This document shows, one piece after another, positions 42,134-49,789 of a stretch of 49,789 nt of DNA (positions are counted from its first letter, which is position 1; each line of letters begins with the position of its first letter). The notes under the pieces are model-generated. The model was not told where the DNA came from, ran no database searches, and saw only the letters and a list, made by a program, of their open reading frames with translations. Where the stretch lies: positions 1-49,789 of the forward strand of contig CADEFF010000026.1 of assembly GCA_902826565.1 (NCBI GenBank), read 5' to 3'. Source of the stretch: an uncultured Rhodospirillaceae bacterium (GTDB lineage Bacteria > Pseudomonadota > Alphaproteobacteria > Dongiales > Dongiaceae). The translations under genes were made by a program, and so were the position numbers.

Positions 42134-43117
42134 TTAAGGCTGCCGCGACGCGCTTCGACGATCGCGGGCCAGGGCCGGTGCGAGCTGCGCGGTCGGCGGC
42201 GGGATGCGCCGTGACGCCACGGCCGGCGCCCTGGGCGCCGCCGCCGGAGCCTTCGCCGCGGCCTTGCGCTCGGCGATCAGGATCGCGCCGAGCACCACGG
42301 CGATGCCGGCGAGCTCGATCGGGCCCAGCTGCTCCGCGAGGAGGAGCCAGGCCCCGCCGGCCGCGACCACCACGCTGAGCGTGCCGGAAATCGCCGCGAG
42401 CACGACGGGAAGCCGGCCCAGCGCATAGACGATGAGAAGCTGGCTTGCGAAGGTGACGAGGCCGAGCGCTGCCATGAGCAGCCATTCGCCGGCATCGGGC
42501 GGCAGGATCGCGCCGCGCGCGAAGAGCGCCGCCGGCGCCAGCAGGACGAGGGCGCCGAGCGTGCTTTCGAGCAGCACGCGGCGCGTGCCGATGCGCCCGC
42601 GCAAGCTTCCCTGGATCGAGAGCGTCACCGTGTAGCAGGCGGCGGCGGCGAAGCCGAGCCCGTCGCCGATCATGCGCGGCCCCGCCTCGAAGGCGAAACC
42701 GCCCTCGCGCCCGGCGACGACGAGGGCCGACCCGGCGACGCCGAGGAGGATCGCCGTCCAGCCGCGCCGGCTGAGCGGCTGGCCGAGGAAGAGCGCGGCC
42801 ACCAGCGCCACCATCAGCGGGTAGGTGAAGGCGAAGAGCTGCGCATTGGCGATGCTGGTGAGCTCGATCGACCAGTACCAGACGACGAGGTCGGCGCCAT
42901 AGGCGGCGCCCGCGAGAAGCAGCAGCGCGCGATCGCGCCGGCCCGGCATCTGCTCCTCGACCCGGTCCGGCTTCGGCCAGAGCAGGAACAGCGGCAGCAT
43001 CAGCAGCACCCGCCAGAAGCCGATCGCCGCCGGATCGATATCGGCGAGCCTGACCAGCAGCGGGTTGAGGCCGGTCAGAACGGCGCCGAGCAGAAGCGCG
43101 AGAAACGCCGGATTCAT
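42134..43117 (-). CDS. EamA/DMT-superfamily transporter
   Basis: This 327-residue inner-membrane protein has ten hydrophobic segments in two EamA repeats (NPLLVRLADIDPAAIGFWRVLLMLP; SIANAQLFAFTYPLMVALVAALFLGQPLSRRGW). The C-terminal tail is long, Ala/Pro/Arg-rich and cytoplasmic (APAAAPRAPAVASRR). It is not a close paralogue of the tandem pair at 27.6-29.5 kb. It is divergent from a CGNR regulator across a 93-base palindrome-rich gap, so it is probably under that regulator's control and exports its ligand or a related compound. Confidence 0.88.
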   Translation of the reverse strand: MNPAFLALLLGAVLTGLNPLLVRLADIDPAAIGFWRVLLMLPLFLLWPKPDRVEEQMPGRRDRALLLLAGAAYGADLVVWYWSIELTSIANAQLFAFTYPLMVALVAALFLGQPLSRRGWTAILLGVAGSALVVAGREGGFAFEAGPRMIGDGLGFAAAACYTVTLSIQGSLRGRIGTRRVLLESTLGALVLLAPAALFARGAILPPDAGEWLLMAALGLVTFASQLLIVYALGRLPVVLAAISGTLSVVVAAGGAWLLLAEQLGPIELAGIAVVLGAILIAERKAAAKAPAAAPRAPAVASRRIPPPTAQLAPALARDRRSASRQP

Positions 43118-43129
43118 GAGGCTGTCCCG

Positions 43130-43161
43130 GATAACCAGTAAAAATCTATTAGAAGGTTATC
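43130..43161. promoter_or_regulatory. Inverted repeat (operator candidate 1) in divergent promoter
   Basis: GATAACC (43130-43136) and GGTTATC (43155-43161) form a perfect 7-bp dyad with an AT-rich 18-base spacer, close to the start of the leftward EamA gene (43117). Related GGTTAC half-sites recur at 43193-43198 and 43202-43207, just before the regulator's ATG. Confidence 0.55.
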
Positions 43162-43172
43162 ATCCGGATCGG

Positions 43173-43188
43173 TTGATGTCACCATCAA
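43173..43188. promoter_or_regulatory. Inverted repeat (operator candidate 2) in divergent promoter
   Basis: TTGATG (43173-43178) and CATCAA (43183-43188) are a perfect 6-bp dyad around TCAC, midway between the EamA and CGNR gene starts and 23 bases before the CGNR ATG. Together with candidate 1 it suggests shared control of the two genes. Confidence 0.5.
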
Positions 43189-43210
43189 AATAGGTTACAG
43201 TGGTTACATT

Positions 43211-43804
43211 ATGGAGCGTGCACGGACCCCCACCCCGGTCGAGGAGCTGACGCAGATCGGCGGCCATCGCTGCCTCGACCTGGCCAATACCCTGGTTGCG
43301 GCCGAGCCGCCTCGGGATTCCCTGACCGGCATCGAGGATTTCCGGGCCTGGGCGTCCCGCGCGGGCATCGCCGTCGAACCGTCTTCCGATCCCGGGAGCG
43401 ACGCGGCGGCGCTGCGTCGCGTAAGGGCGTTGCGCGACGCCATTCGCGCCATCGCCGCCTCGACGGTGGCCGGCAGGCCCTGCCCGCCCGAGGCGGCCGA
43501 GGCCCTGACGGAAGCGGCCGCCCGCTCCTTCCGGTCGCGCCGGCTCGGGCCGAAGCCCGGCGGCATCGGCTGGCACCGCGTGCGCCGGGATCTCGATTCC
43601 GCGACCGATCTTCTCGCCATGGAAGCGGCCGCGCTGTTCGCCGATGCGGACGGGCTTCGTCTCAAGCGCTGCAGCGGCGCCCATTGCGGCTGGTTCTTCA
43701 TCGACCGGAGCCGCAACGGATCCCGCCGCTGGTGCTCCATGGCGGATTGCGGGAACCGGACCAAGGCGCGCCGTCACCGCGCGCGTCAGCGCGCCGAAGA
43801 GTAA
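43211..43804 (+). CDS. CGNR zinc-finger (ABATE domain) regulator
   Basis: This 197-residue protein has an N-terminal ABATE-like domain (GGHRCLDLANTLVAAEPPRDSL) and a C-terminal CGNR zinc finger (about 155-193): KRCSGAHCGWFFIDRSRNGSRRWCSMADCGNRTKARRHR, quoted here in two parts as RCSGAHC and WCSMADCGNR with the connecting aromatic FFIDRSRN. The finger binds DNA in family members, and many sit beside transporter or resistance genes they control. It is divergent from an EamA gene. Its last seven codons and stop are the first unit of a tandem DNA repeat (43781-43880). Confidence 0.9.
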   Translation: MERARTPTPVEELTQIGGHRCLDLANTLVAAEPPRDSLTGIEDFRAWASRAGIAVEPSSDPGSDAAALRRVRALRDAIRAIAASTVAGRPCPPEAAEALTEAAARSFRSRRLGPKPGGIGWHRVRRDLDSATDLLAMEAAALFADADGLRLKRCSGAHCGWFFIDRSRNGSRRWCSMADCGNRTKARRHRARQRAEE

Positions 43805-43880
43805 GTCCCGCGCGTCAGCGCGCCGAAGAGTAAGTCCCGCGCGCCAGCGCGCCGGGGATTAGTCCCGCGCGCAACGCGCC
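43781..43880. repeat. 29-bp tandem repeat containing the CGNR gene's 3' end
   Basis: A 29-base unit begins at 43781 inside the CGNR gene, includes its codons for ARQRAEE-end and its TAA, and is repeated exactly at 43810-43838. A diverged 28-base copy follows at 43839-43866 and a 14-base partial at 43867-43880. Each unit also folds on its GCGCG/CGCGC arms. The array fills the gap to the convergent lipoprotein gene (43889) and may act in termination. Confidence 0.9.
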
Positions 43881-43888
43881 GTCCGCCG

Positions 43889-45322
43889 CTACATCGGCAA
43901 AGGCTGGCCGTTCACCGTGAAGCTGCCGTCGGCGGTAAGCTCCAGCCTGAAGCTCGCGAGGCTGCTGCCGTCCGCCGCCGTCCCGGTCACCGCCGCCTGC
44001 TTCAGCCAGGCGGCGAGCTCCGGCGAGACCAGCCGCTCGATGCGGCTCGCGAGCCGGTCGAGGCCCGCGACCTCGAGATCGATGGTTCCCGTCGCCCCCA
44101 TCATCGCCTGCGGGTCCATCGCCAGCATGCCGGCGATGGCGGTGCGCGCATCGATCGTCTCGATCGCGCTGTCGGAGATGCGAAGCTCCGTGCCGGCTTC
44201 CGCGAACGCGTTCTGCAGCCCGAACAGCATCATCATGCCCGCGAGCTGCAGCGTATCAGGGCCGCCGGCGTCCTTGCCGAGCCCCAGGGTCGAGCTGCTG
44301 GCGATCTCGATGAGCTTCGCGGTCGGGATCTTCGCGAGGTCGAGATTGAGCTTCAGCGCCGAGGGAATCGCGGCGCGCTCGTCCTCGCTCAGCATGGCCG
44401 CCTCGGGCAGCTCGACCCCGCCGAGATCGAGCCCGAGCCGCATCTGCGCCTCGGCCTCGTCGAGCCCGCTCATGCCGAAGGTGAAGCCGGATGCCGCAAG
44501 CTTCACCGCTTCCGTCGATTCCGGCTCGGTCTGGCGGCTGTCGGTCGCCTCGAAGCGCAGCTCGAAGCCCCGCAGCGCCTGCGTCATGCGCCGCAGCACG
44601 TCGGCGAGCGTGGCGACGTCCTGGGTCACCGCCGCCTTCTGATATTCGGCATTGAGCTTCGCGAGCTCGGCGAGCTTTGCGCCCGTCATGCTGTAGCGGA
44701 CCGAGACGGTAGCGGCGGTGCCCTCGCCCTCCTCGGTCTTCACGGCGAGCCCTTCGGCCGCGAGCGAGGAATTCTGGTCGCTGCGACCTTCCGTTCCGGG
44801 CTGCGTCTCGAGCTTGTAGCGGAGCGAGTCGACGGCGGCGGCGAGCTTCTCCGAGACGCTGGTCAGCTCGACGCGGCCGAGATCGAAATCGGCGGCGATC
44901 CAGGCGCCCTGCGCATTCGACCAGACCGCCGTGCCGCCCGCCGCCGGCATCGCGATCGCGAGGTCGGTGCCGTCGGTGAGCTTGGCCGCGATCTCGGTCG
45001 GGAGCCTGATGTCGGAGAAGCTGCGGACATCCTCGCCATCCGCGAGGAGGACGAAGCTGACGGTCCCGATCGGCAGGCGTCCCTGCGGCCCGAGATCGAG
45101 GGCGAGGCCGGTGATGCCGCCCTTGAAGCCGGTGTCGCGCTCGTCGTCGGGCGAGACGGTGACGGTCTCGAAGAGGATGCCGGGGGCGCCATCCTTCGGC
45201 GCGGACTGCATCAGCTTCGCGGCGAGTTCCGCCTGCAGCGCCTTCGCCTGGTCCGCGCGCGGATCCGAGCAGCCGGCAAGGCCCACCAGCAGCAGCATCG
45301 CCGCCAGAACGAACTTCGTCAT
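43889..45322 (-). CDS. Large putative lipoprotein (DUF945/DUF2125-like)
   Basis: The 477-residue product has a lipoprotein signal (MTKFVLAAMLLLVGLAGCS, lipobox Cys at residue 18). The mature part is made of repeated amphipathic beta-type segments with alternating hydrophobic residues (GKIDL/ATGTIDLEVAGLDRL; RFEATDSRQTEPESTEAVKLAASGFTFGMSGL). This layout resembles DUF945 or the alphaproteobacterial DUF2125 proteins of the cell envelope. I cannot assign a function. It lies 31 bases downstream of putA on the same strand and may be read through from it. Confidence 0.7.
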   Translation of the reverse strand: MTKFVLAAMLLLVGLAGCSDPRADQAKALQAELAAKLMQSAPKDGAPGILFETVTVSPDDERDTGFKGGITGLALDLGPQGRLPIGTVSFVLLADGEDVRSFSDIRLPTEIAAKLTDGTDLAIAMPAAGGTAVWSNAQGAWIAADFDLGRVELTSVSEKLAAAVDSLRYKLETQPGTEGRSDQNSSLAAEGLAVKTEEGEGTAATVSVRYSMTGAKLAELAKLNAEYQKAAVTQDVATLADVLRRMTQALRGFELRFEATDSRQTEPESTEAVKLAASGFTFGMSGLDEAEAQMRLGLDLGGVELPEAAMLSEDERAAIPSALKLNLDLAKIPTAKLIEIASSSTLGLGKDAGGPDTLQLAGMMMLFGLQNAFAEAGTELRISDSAIETIDARTAIAGMLAMDPQAMMGATGTIDLEVAGLDRLASRIERLVSPELAAWLKQAAVTGTAADGSSLASFRLELTADGSFTVNGQPLPM

Positions 45323-45353
45323 ACCGTTCTCCCCGGGAAAGGCCGACGGGATA

Positions 45354-48300
45354 TCAGACTTCCTCGGCGAGCGAAAGCAGCGAGGCGTTGCCGCCGGCGG
45401 CGGTCGTATCGACGGTGAGGGTGCGCTCGATCGCGAAGCGATGCAGGTAATGCGGGCCGCCGGCCTTGGGCCCGGTCCCGGAAAGGCCCTCGCCGCCGAA
45501 GGGCTGCACCCCGACCACGGCGCCGATCATGTTCCGGTTCACATAGGCGTTGCCGACGCGAAGGCGCTCGCTGATGTAGCGCTGGGTCTCGTCGATCCGG
45601 CTGTGGATGCCGAGCGTGAGGCCGTAGCCGGTCGCATTGATCGCCTCGATCACGGCATCGAGCCGGTCGGCCCGCCACCGCACCAGATGGACGATCGGGC
45701 CGAACACCTCGCGCTTCAGCCGCGCAAGGCTGTCGATCGTGAAGGCGGCGGGACCGAAGAAATGGCCGGGCGGCAGGTCCTTCGGCAGCGCCACCTCATG
45801 GAGCAGCTTGCCCTCGCGCGTCATGCGCGCCGCATGTTCCCGCAGCATGGCGAGCGCCGCCTCGTCGATCACCGGCCCGACGTCGGTCGAGAGCAGCGCC
45901 GGGTCGCCGACCTTGAGCTCCGCCATCGCGCCGGCGAGCATGGTCTCGAGCTTGACCGCGATATCCTCCTGCACGAACAGCACGCGGAGCGCCGAGCAGC
46001 GCTGGCCGGCGCTCTGGAAGCCCGAGATCAGCACGTCGCGCACGACCTGCTCCGGCAGCGCCGAGGAATCGACGATCATCGCGTTCTGCCCGCCGGTCTC
46101 CGCGATGAAGGGCACGATCGGCCCCTCCCGCCCCGCGAGGCTGCGATTGATGAGCCGCGCCACCTCGGTCGAGCCGGTGAAGGCGACGCCCGCGATGCGC
46201 GGGTCGGCGACGAGGGCGCCGCCGACCGTCTCGCCGTCGCCGGGCAGCAGATGCAGCACGTCGCCCGGCACGCCCGCCTGGTGCAGCAGCCGGATCGCAA
46301 GGGCCGCGATCATCGGCGTCTGCTCGGCCGGCTTGGCGATCACCGCATTGCCGGCGGCGAGCGCGGCCGTGGTCTGGCCGAGGAAGATGGCGAGCGGGAA
46401 ATTCCAGGGCGCGATGCAGGCGAAGACGCCGCGCCCGACGAGGCGGATCTGGTTGCGCTCGCCGGTCGGCCCCGGAAGCTCGACGGGCTTGCCGAAATCG
46501 GCGCGGCCGCGCGCCGCGTAGTAGCGGCAGAAATCGACCGCCTCGCGCACCTCCGCGACCGCGTCCATCACGGTCTTGCCCGCCTCGCGCACGCAGAGCG
46601 CCATCAGCGCCGGCATGTTCTCCTCGAGCAGGTCGGCGGCGCGTTCGAGGCAGCGCGCGCGGGCGTCGGCCGGCGTCGCGTTCCAGTCCGGCTGCACGCG
46701 CTGCGCGCGGGCGAGCGCGTCGGCCAGGTCCGCGGGGGCCGCCTCGGCGATGCGGCCGATGACGCGGCGCGTATCGGCGGGATCGCGCGCCTCGCGATAG
46801 GTGCCGCGCCGCGGCTGACCGCCGACGATAGGCTCCGCCGTCCCTTCGCGCCCGGCGGCGGCCTCCATCGCCCGGGCGAGCGGCGCCAGCACCTCGAGAT
46901 CGGTGAGGTCGATCCCTTTCGAGTTCTTCCGCTCGGGCTTGAAGAGATCGCCCGGCAAGGGAATGCGCGGATGCGGCTTCGCGGCGAGCTTGCGAATGCG
47001 GGCGACCGGGTCGGCGGTGATCTCGTCGATCGGCAACGCCTCGTCCACGATGCGGTTGACGAAGGAGGTGTTGGCGCCGTTCTCGAGCAGGCGCCGCACC
47101 AGATAGGCGAGCAGATCCTCGTGGCTGCCGACCGGCGCATAGATCCGCACGCCGCAGCCGAGCGCGGTCGGCGTCGCGACCTCCTCGTAAAGCGCGTCGC
47201 CCATGCCGTGGAGCCGCTGGAACTCGAAATCGCGGTTCTCGCCGGCGAGCTCGAGGACCACGGCGAGGCTGTGGGCGTTGTGGGTGGCGAATTGCGGATA
47301 GAAGGCGTCGCGGTCGGCGAGCAGCTTCTTCGCGCAGGCGATGTAGGAGACGTCGGTGGCCGGCTTGCGGGTGAAGACCGGATAGCCGGGCAGGCCGCGC
47401 TCCTGGCTCTGCTTGATCTCGGTGTCCCAGTAGGCGCCCTTCACCAGCCGGACCATCAGCCGGCGGCGCGAGCGCCGCGCGAGATCGGCGAGCCAGTCGA
47501 CGAGCGCCGTGCCGCGCTTCTGATAGCCCTGGATGGCGAGGCCGAACCCGTCCCAGCCGGCGAGCGAGGCATCCATGGCGACCGCCTCGATGACGTCGAG
47601 CGAGAGGTCGAGCCGTTCCGCCTCCTCGGCATCGATGGTGAAGCCGATCTTCGCGGCCTTGGCGAGGGCGGCGAGCGCCGTCACCCGCGGCACCAGCTCG
47701 GTCATGACGCGATCGGCTTGCGCGAACTCGTAGCGCGGATGCAGCGCCGAGAGCTTGACCGAGATGCCGGGGCCCTTGATCCAGCCGACGCCCTGCGCGG
47801 CCTTGCCGATCGCGGCGATGGCAGAGCGATAGGCGCGGTCGTAGCGCTCGGCGTCGGCGGCGGTGCGCGCGGCCTCGCCCAGCATGTCGTAGGAATAGGT
47901 GAAGCCCTGGCGCTCGAGGCTGCGCGCGCGATCGAGCGCTTCGTCGATCGTCCGGCCCATCACGAACTGGCGCCCGAGGATGCGCATCGCCTGCATCACC
48001 GCCTGGCGGATCACCGGCTCGCCGCTGCGGCTGACCAGACGGCGCAGCATGCCGCCGAGGTCCGACCCGCTGTCGCGGTCGAGCCGCATCACGCGGCCGG
48101 TCAGCATCAGCGCCCAGGTCGAGGCGTTGACGAAGAGCGATTCGCTCGAGCCCAGATGCTTTTCCCAATCGGCGTCGGCGAGCTTGTCCTTGATGAGCCG
48201 GTCGGCGGTCTCGGCATCGGGGATGCGCAAGAGCGCCTCGGCGAGGCACATCAGCACCACGCCTTCGCGGCTCGAGAGCTCGTACTCGTGGAGGAAGGCG

Positions 48301-48503
48301 TCGAGCCCGCCCTGCCCCACCCGCTTCTCGCGCACCGACTGCACCAGCCTGCGCGCCCGCTCGGCGACGCGGTCGGCCAGGGTCGGCGGCAGCTCGGCCG
48401 CGGCCAGCAGCGCCTCGACGGTGGCGGTCTCGTCGGCGCGGTAGAGCGCCCTGAGGCGCGCGCGCAGCGGGTCGGGCGGGGTCGGAGGTCGGTCGAAGAT
48501 CAT
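45354..48503 (-). CDS. putA: Bifunctional proline dehydrogenase / delta-1-pyrroline-5-carboxylate dehydrogenase
   Basis: This 1049-residue enzyme oxidises proline to glutamate in two steps at the inner membrane, with FAD and NAD+. The N-terminal arm is followed by the PRODH barrel (VRLVKGAYWDTEIK region, about 345-360) and the P5CDH domain from about residue 560. That domain has E802 in AETGGQN and the nucleophile C836 in GQRCSALR. The length and N-terminus show no ribbon-helix-helix DNA-binding domain, so it is the short, non-autoregulating PutA type (as in Bradyrhizobium). No putP or regulator gene is adjacent. The start ATG 48503 gives MIFDRPPTPP. Confidence 0.96.
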   Translation of the reverse strand: MIFDRPPTPPDPLRARLRALYRADETATVEALLAAAELPPTLADRVAERARRLVQSVREKRVGQGGLDAFLHEYELSSREGVVLMCLAEALLRIPDAETADRLIKDKLADADWEKHLGSSESLFVNASTWALMLTGRVMRLDRDSGSDLGGMLRRLVSRSGEPVIRQAVMQAMRILGRQFVMGRTIDEALDRARSLERQGFTYSYDMLGEAARTAADAERYDRAYRSAIAAIGKAAQGVGWIKGPGISVKLSALHPRYEFAQADRVMTELVPRVTALAALAKAAKIGFTIDAEEAERLDLSLDVIEAVAMDASLAGWDGFGLAIQGYQKRGTALVDWLADLARRSRRRLMVRLVKGAYWDTEIKQSQERGLPGYPVFTRKPATDVSYIACAKKLLADRDAFYPQFATHNAHSLAVVLELAGENRDFEFQRLHGMGDALYEEVATPTALGCGVRIYAPVGSHEDLLAYLVRRLLENGANTSFVNRIVDEALPIDEITADPVARIRKLAAKPHPRIPLPGDLFKPERKNSKGIDLTDLEVLAPLARAMEAAAGREGTAEPIVGGQPRRGTYREARDPADTRRVIGRIAEAAPADLADALARAQRVQPDWNATPADARARCLERAADLLEENMPALMALCVREAGKTVMDAVAEVREAVDFCRYYAARGRADFGKPVELPGPTGERNQIRLVGRGVFACIAPWNFPLAIFLGQTTAALAAGNAVIAKPAEQTPMIAALAIRLLHQAGVPGDVLHLLPGDGETVGGALVADPRIAGVAFTGSTEVARLINRSLAGREGPIVPFIAETGGQNAMIVDSSALPEQVVRDVLISGFQSAGQRCSALRVLFVQEDIAVKLETMLAGAMAELKVGDPALLSTDVGPVIDEAALAMLREHAARMTREGKLLHEVALPKDLPPGHFFGPAAFTIDSLARLKREVFGPIVHLVRWRADRLDAVIEAINATGYGLTLGIHSRIDETQRYISERLRVGNAYVNRNMIGAVVGVQPFGGEGLSGTGPKAGGPHYLHRFAIERTLTVDTTAAGGNASLLSLAEEV

Positions 48504-48845
48504 GGGCGCACTACCTATCCGGTCGACCCGCGCTTAGCAAGCGAGCGGTCCTCGCCGCCTTGAATTCCGGCATGCGCCGACACTCTATCGCAGGAGCTCA
48601 ATCCCGCTGACGAAGGATTTGGTGGTCGCCTTGGCCGTGATCGCGTCAGTGCCGACGCCGATCGCGACGCCGCTCACTTCGGGGAGCTCGCATTTCTCGA
48701 AATAAGTCGCGAACGCCGACGCCGGATCCGTGAGCGTCTCGCCGCCCTCGTAACCGGCCCCCGAGGACAATATACTGTGATGATGCTGTGATGCGAGTTG
48801 ACCCTGACGCCCAGTAGACTCGCGCACCTGTTCTTGGGGTTGCTG
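48504..48845. other. 342 bases between putA and the FGE gene
   Basis: The stretch holds the leftward putA promoter region (left end), a C-terminal gene remnant on the minus strand (48585 to about 48755), and the presumed promoter of the rightward formylglycine-generating enzyme gene (AT-richer sequence AATATACTGTGATGATGC, 48771-48788). I see no intact gene. Confidence 0.5.
48585..48755 (-). pseudogene. Possible DUF3047 C-terminal remnant
   Basis: The minus-strand frame ending at TAG 48585 reads LTDPASAFATYFEKCELPEVSGVAIGV...FVSGIELLR over about 55 codons. The pattern of an aromatic helix, then P-x-V-x-G-V-A-I-x-x-x-T-D, resembles the end of DUF3047 proteins. Upstream of about 48755 the frame continues but becomes low in family likeness (HHHSILSSGAG), and no plausible start or body follows. 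I take it as a leftover of a deleted gene. A small unknown protein (101 codons from 48890) is the alternative but would overlap the FGE gene. Confidence 0.4.
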
Positions 48846-49789
48846 ATGAATGCCGGGGAATCTGAACGGATCGGCCGTGCAGCGTCGCACGACGGGATGA
48901 TTCTATTGCGGGGCGGCACGTTTCGCATGGGTTCGGACACACACTATCCGGAAGAAATGCCGGTTCACCGCGTTGCCGTCGAGAGCTTCTTCATCGACTG
49001 CACACCGGTGACGAACCGCGACTTCCGCAGGTTCGTCAATGCAACCGGCTACATCACTTTTGCCGAGATCAGGCCCGACGCGAAGGACTACCCCGACGCG
49101 CTGCCGCACATGCTCAAGGCAGGCTCACTGGTGTTTACGCCGCCCGACCATGCCGTCGATCTGCGTGACTGGAGCCAATGGTGGAATTTCAAGTTCGGCG
49201 CCGACTGGCGTCGCCCTTATGGCCCAGGTTCGTCGATCGGCGGCCTCGACGATCATCCGGTCGTGCACATCGCCTATCGCGACGCCGTCGCCTATGCGCA
49301 ATGGGCCGGCAAGGATCTGCCCACCGAAGCCGAGTGGGAGTTTGCGGCGCGTGGCGGACTCGACGGCTCCGAATTCACCTGGGGCGATGAGTTCACGCCG
49401 GAAGGGCGCGCGATGGCCAACACCTGGCAAGGCGATTTCCCGCACCGGAACCTCAAGGCCGACGGCTACGCGTGCACCTCGCCGGTGACCGCATTTCCGC
49501 CGAACGGCTACGGTATCCACGACATGATCGGCAACGTGTGGGAATGGACAACCGACTGGTATTCCCCCAGGCATGAAGCCGATGCGCCGAAAGCGTGCTG
49601 CATTCCGGAAAATCCGCGCGGTGGCCCCGAGGCCGCAAGCTTCGATCCCGCCCAGCCCGACATCAAAATTCCCCGCAAGGTGATCAAAGGTGGCTCGCAT
49701 TTGTGCGCGCCAAACTACTGCCAGCGGTATCGCCCGGCGGCTCGTCATGCTGAGGCCGTCGCTACATCGACGAGCCATCTCGGATTCTC
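48846..49789 (+). CDS. Formylglycine-generating enzyme (sulfatase-modifying factor), cut by window end
   Basis: The first 314 codons of an FGE-sulfatase-domain protein are present. N-terminal GGTFRMGSD, EEMPVHRVAVESFFID and VTNRDFRRFV, then LPTEAEWEFAARGG and GNVWEWTTDWY are hallmarks of the fold. C287 and C292 in GGSHLCAPNYCQRYRPAAR correspond to the catalytic cysteine pair of true FGE (C336/C341 in human SUMF1), so it should oxidise a Cys in the CxPxR motif of sulfatases to formylglycine. ATG 48846 is the likely start; TTG 48798 is an in-frame alternative. No sulfatase gene is in view; one may follow beyond the window. Confidence 0.92.
   Translation, partial: MNAGESERIGRAASHDGMILLRGGTFRMGSDTHYPEEMPVHRVAVESFFIDCTPVTNRDFRRFVNATGYITFAEIRPDAKDYPDALPHMLKAGSLVFTPPDHAVDLRDWSQWWNFKFGADWRRPYGPGSSIGGLDDHPVVHIAYRDAVAYAQWAGKDLPTEAEWEFAARGGLDGSEFTWGDEFTPEGRAMANTWQGDFPHRNLKADGYACTSPVTAFPPNGYGIHDMIGNVWEWTTDWYSPRHEADAPKACCIPENPRGGPEAASFDPAQPDIKIPRKVIKGGSHLCAPNYCQRYRPAARHAEAVATSTSHLGF

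Noticed and set aside
43781-43880. CRISPR-like array
   Set aside because: The repeats are directly adjacent with no spacers, include coding sequence of the CGNR gene, and no cas gene is present.
1-49789. Prophage, insertion sequences, tRNA or rRNA genes
   Set aside because: No integrase, transposase, terminal repeats or cloverleaf-type sequences were recognised by eye; a tRNA scan was not possible.

Overview
The window comes from a chromosome of a high-GC alphaproteobacterium, probably a soil or water heterotroph of the Rhodospirillales/Rhizobiales type. The evidence is a clear MipZ (the alphaproteobacterial division-site ATPase), a long class II NrdJ, the clpS-clpA pair, a D-Ala-D-Ala carboxypeptidase with a C-terminal SPOR domain, a short PutA, and a palindromic intergenic element of a kind common in Rhizobiales. 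I cannot name the genus. I see no phage, insertion sequence, CRISPR array, rRNA or tRNA. Coding is dense, with many 4-base start/stop overlaps.

Layout. 1-2 kb: the tail of an upstream gene, a membrane acyltransferase and a glycine-zipper stress-type protein. 2.3-6.4 kb: nrdJ with a possible NrdR-type control region and a strong terminator. 6.4-11 kb: a LysR regulator divergent from a two-gene operon (Old-Yellow-Enzyme-type oxidoreductase plus Rieske oxygenase) that looks like N-methyl/betaine-type demethylation. The debris of an SDR gene and a frameshifted M24 peptidase gene follows. 11-19 kb: housekeeping genes (RidA, Sel1/TPR protein, FemAB-like GNAT, clpA-clpS, a lipoprotein, dacA). 19-23 kb: nucleotide-sugar genes (phosphomannomutase/phosphoglucomutase, ugd, galU) that together lead to UDP-glucuronate. 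23-27.4 kb: a leftward operon of a molybdopterin oxidoreductase, mipZ, a VWA protein and a membrane J-domain protein.

27.6-36 kb: a rightward operon of two tandem paralogous EamA exporters plus an FAD oxidoreductase converges on a leftward catabolic module of amidase, HpaB-type flavin monooxygenase, RidA-like protein and DUF1028 protein. A LysR regulator lies divergent to the amidase. A perfect 14-bp inverted repeat with the ATC-N9-GAT form of LysR boxes sits between the amidase and monooxygenase genes, and its half-sites recur at the LysR gene's own start. I read this as an undescribed, LysR-controlled catabolic system for a nitrogen-containing (probably amide or heterocyclic) compound.

36-42 kb: an ethanolamine-type permease, a glutamine-synthetase-like ligase, an aldehyde dehydrogenase and an iron alcohol dehydrogenase. 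This set fits a gamma-glutamylated amino-alcohol (ethanolamine-like) pathway, with the final gamma-glutamyl hydrolase not obvious nearby. 42-49.8 kb: an EamA transporter divergent from a CGNR regulator across a palindrome-rich promoter region, a tandem repeat made from the regulator gene's own last codons, a large lipoprotein, putA, a gene remnant, and a formylglycine-generating enzyme cut by the window end.
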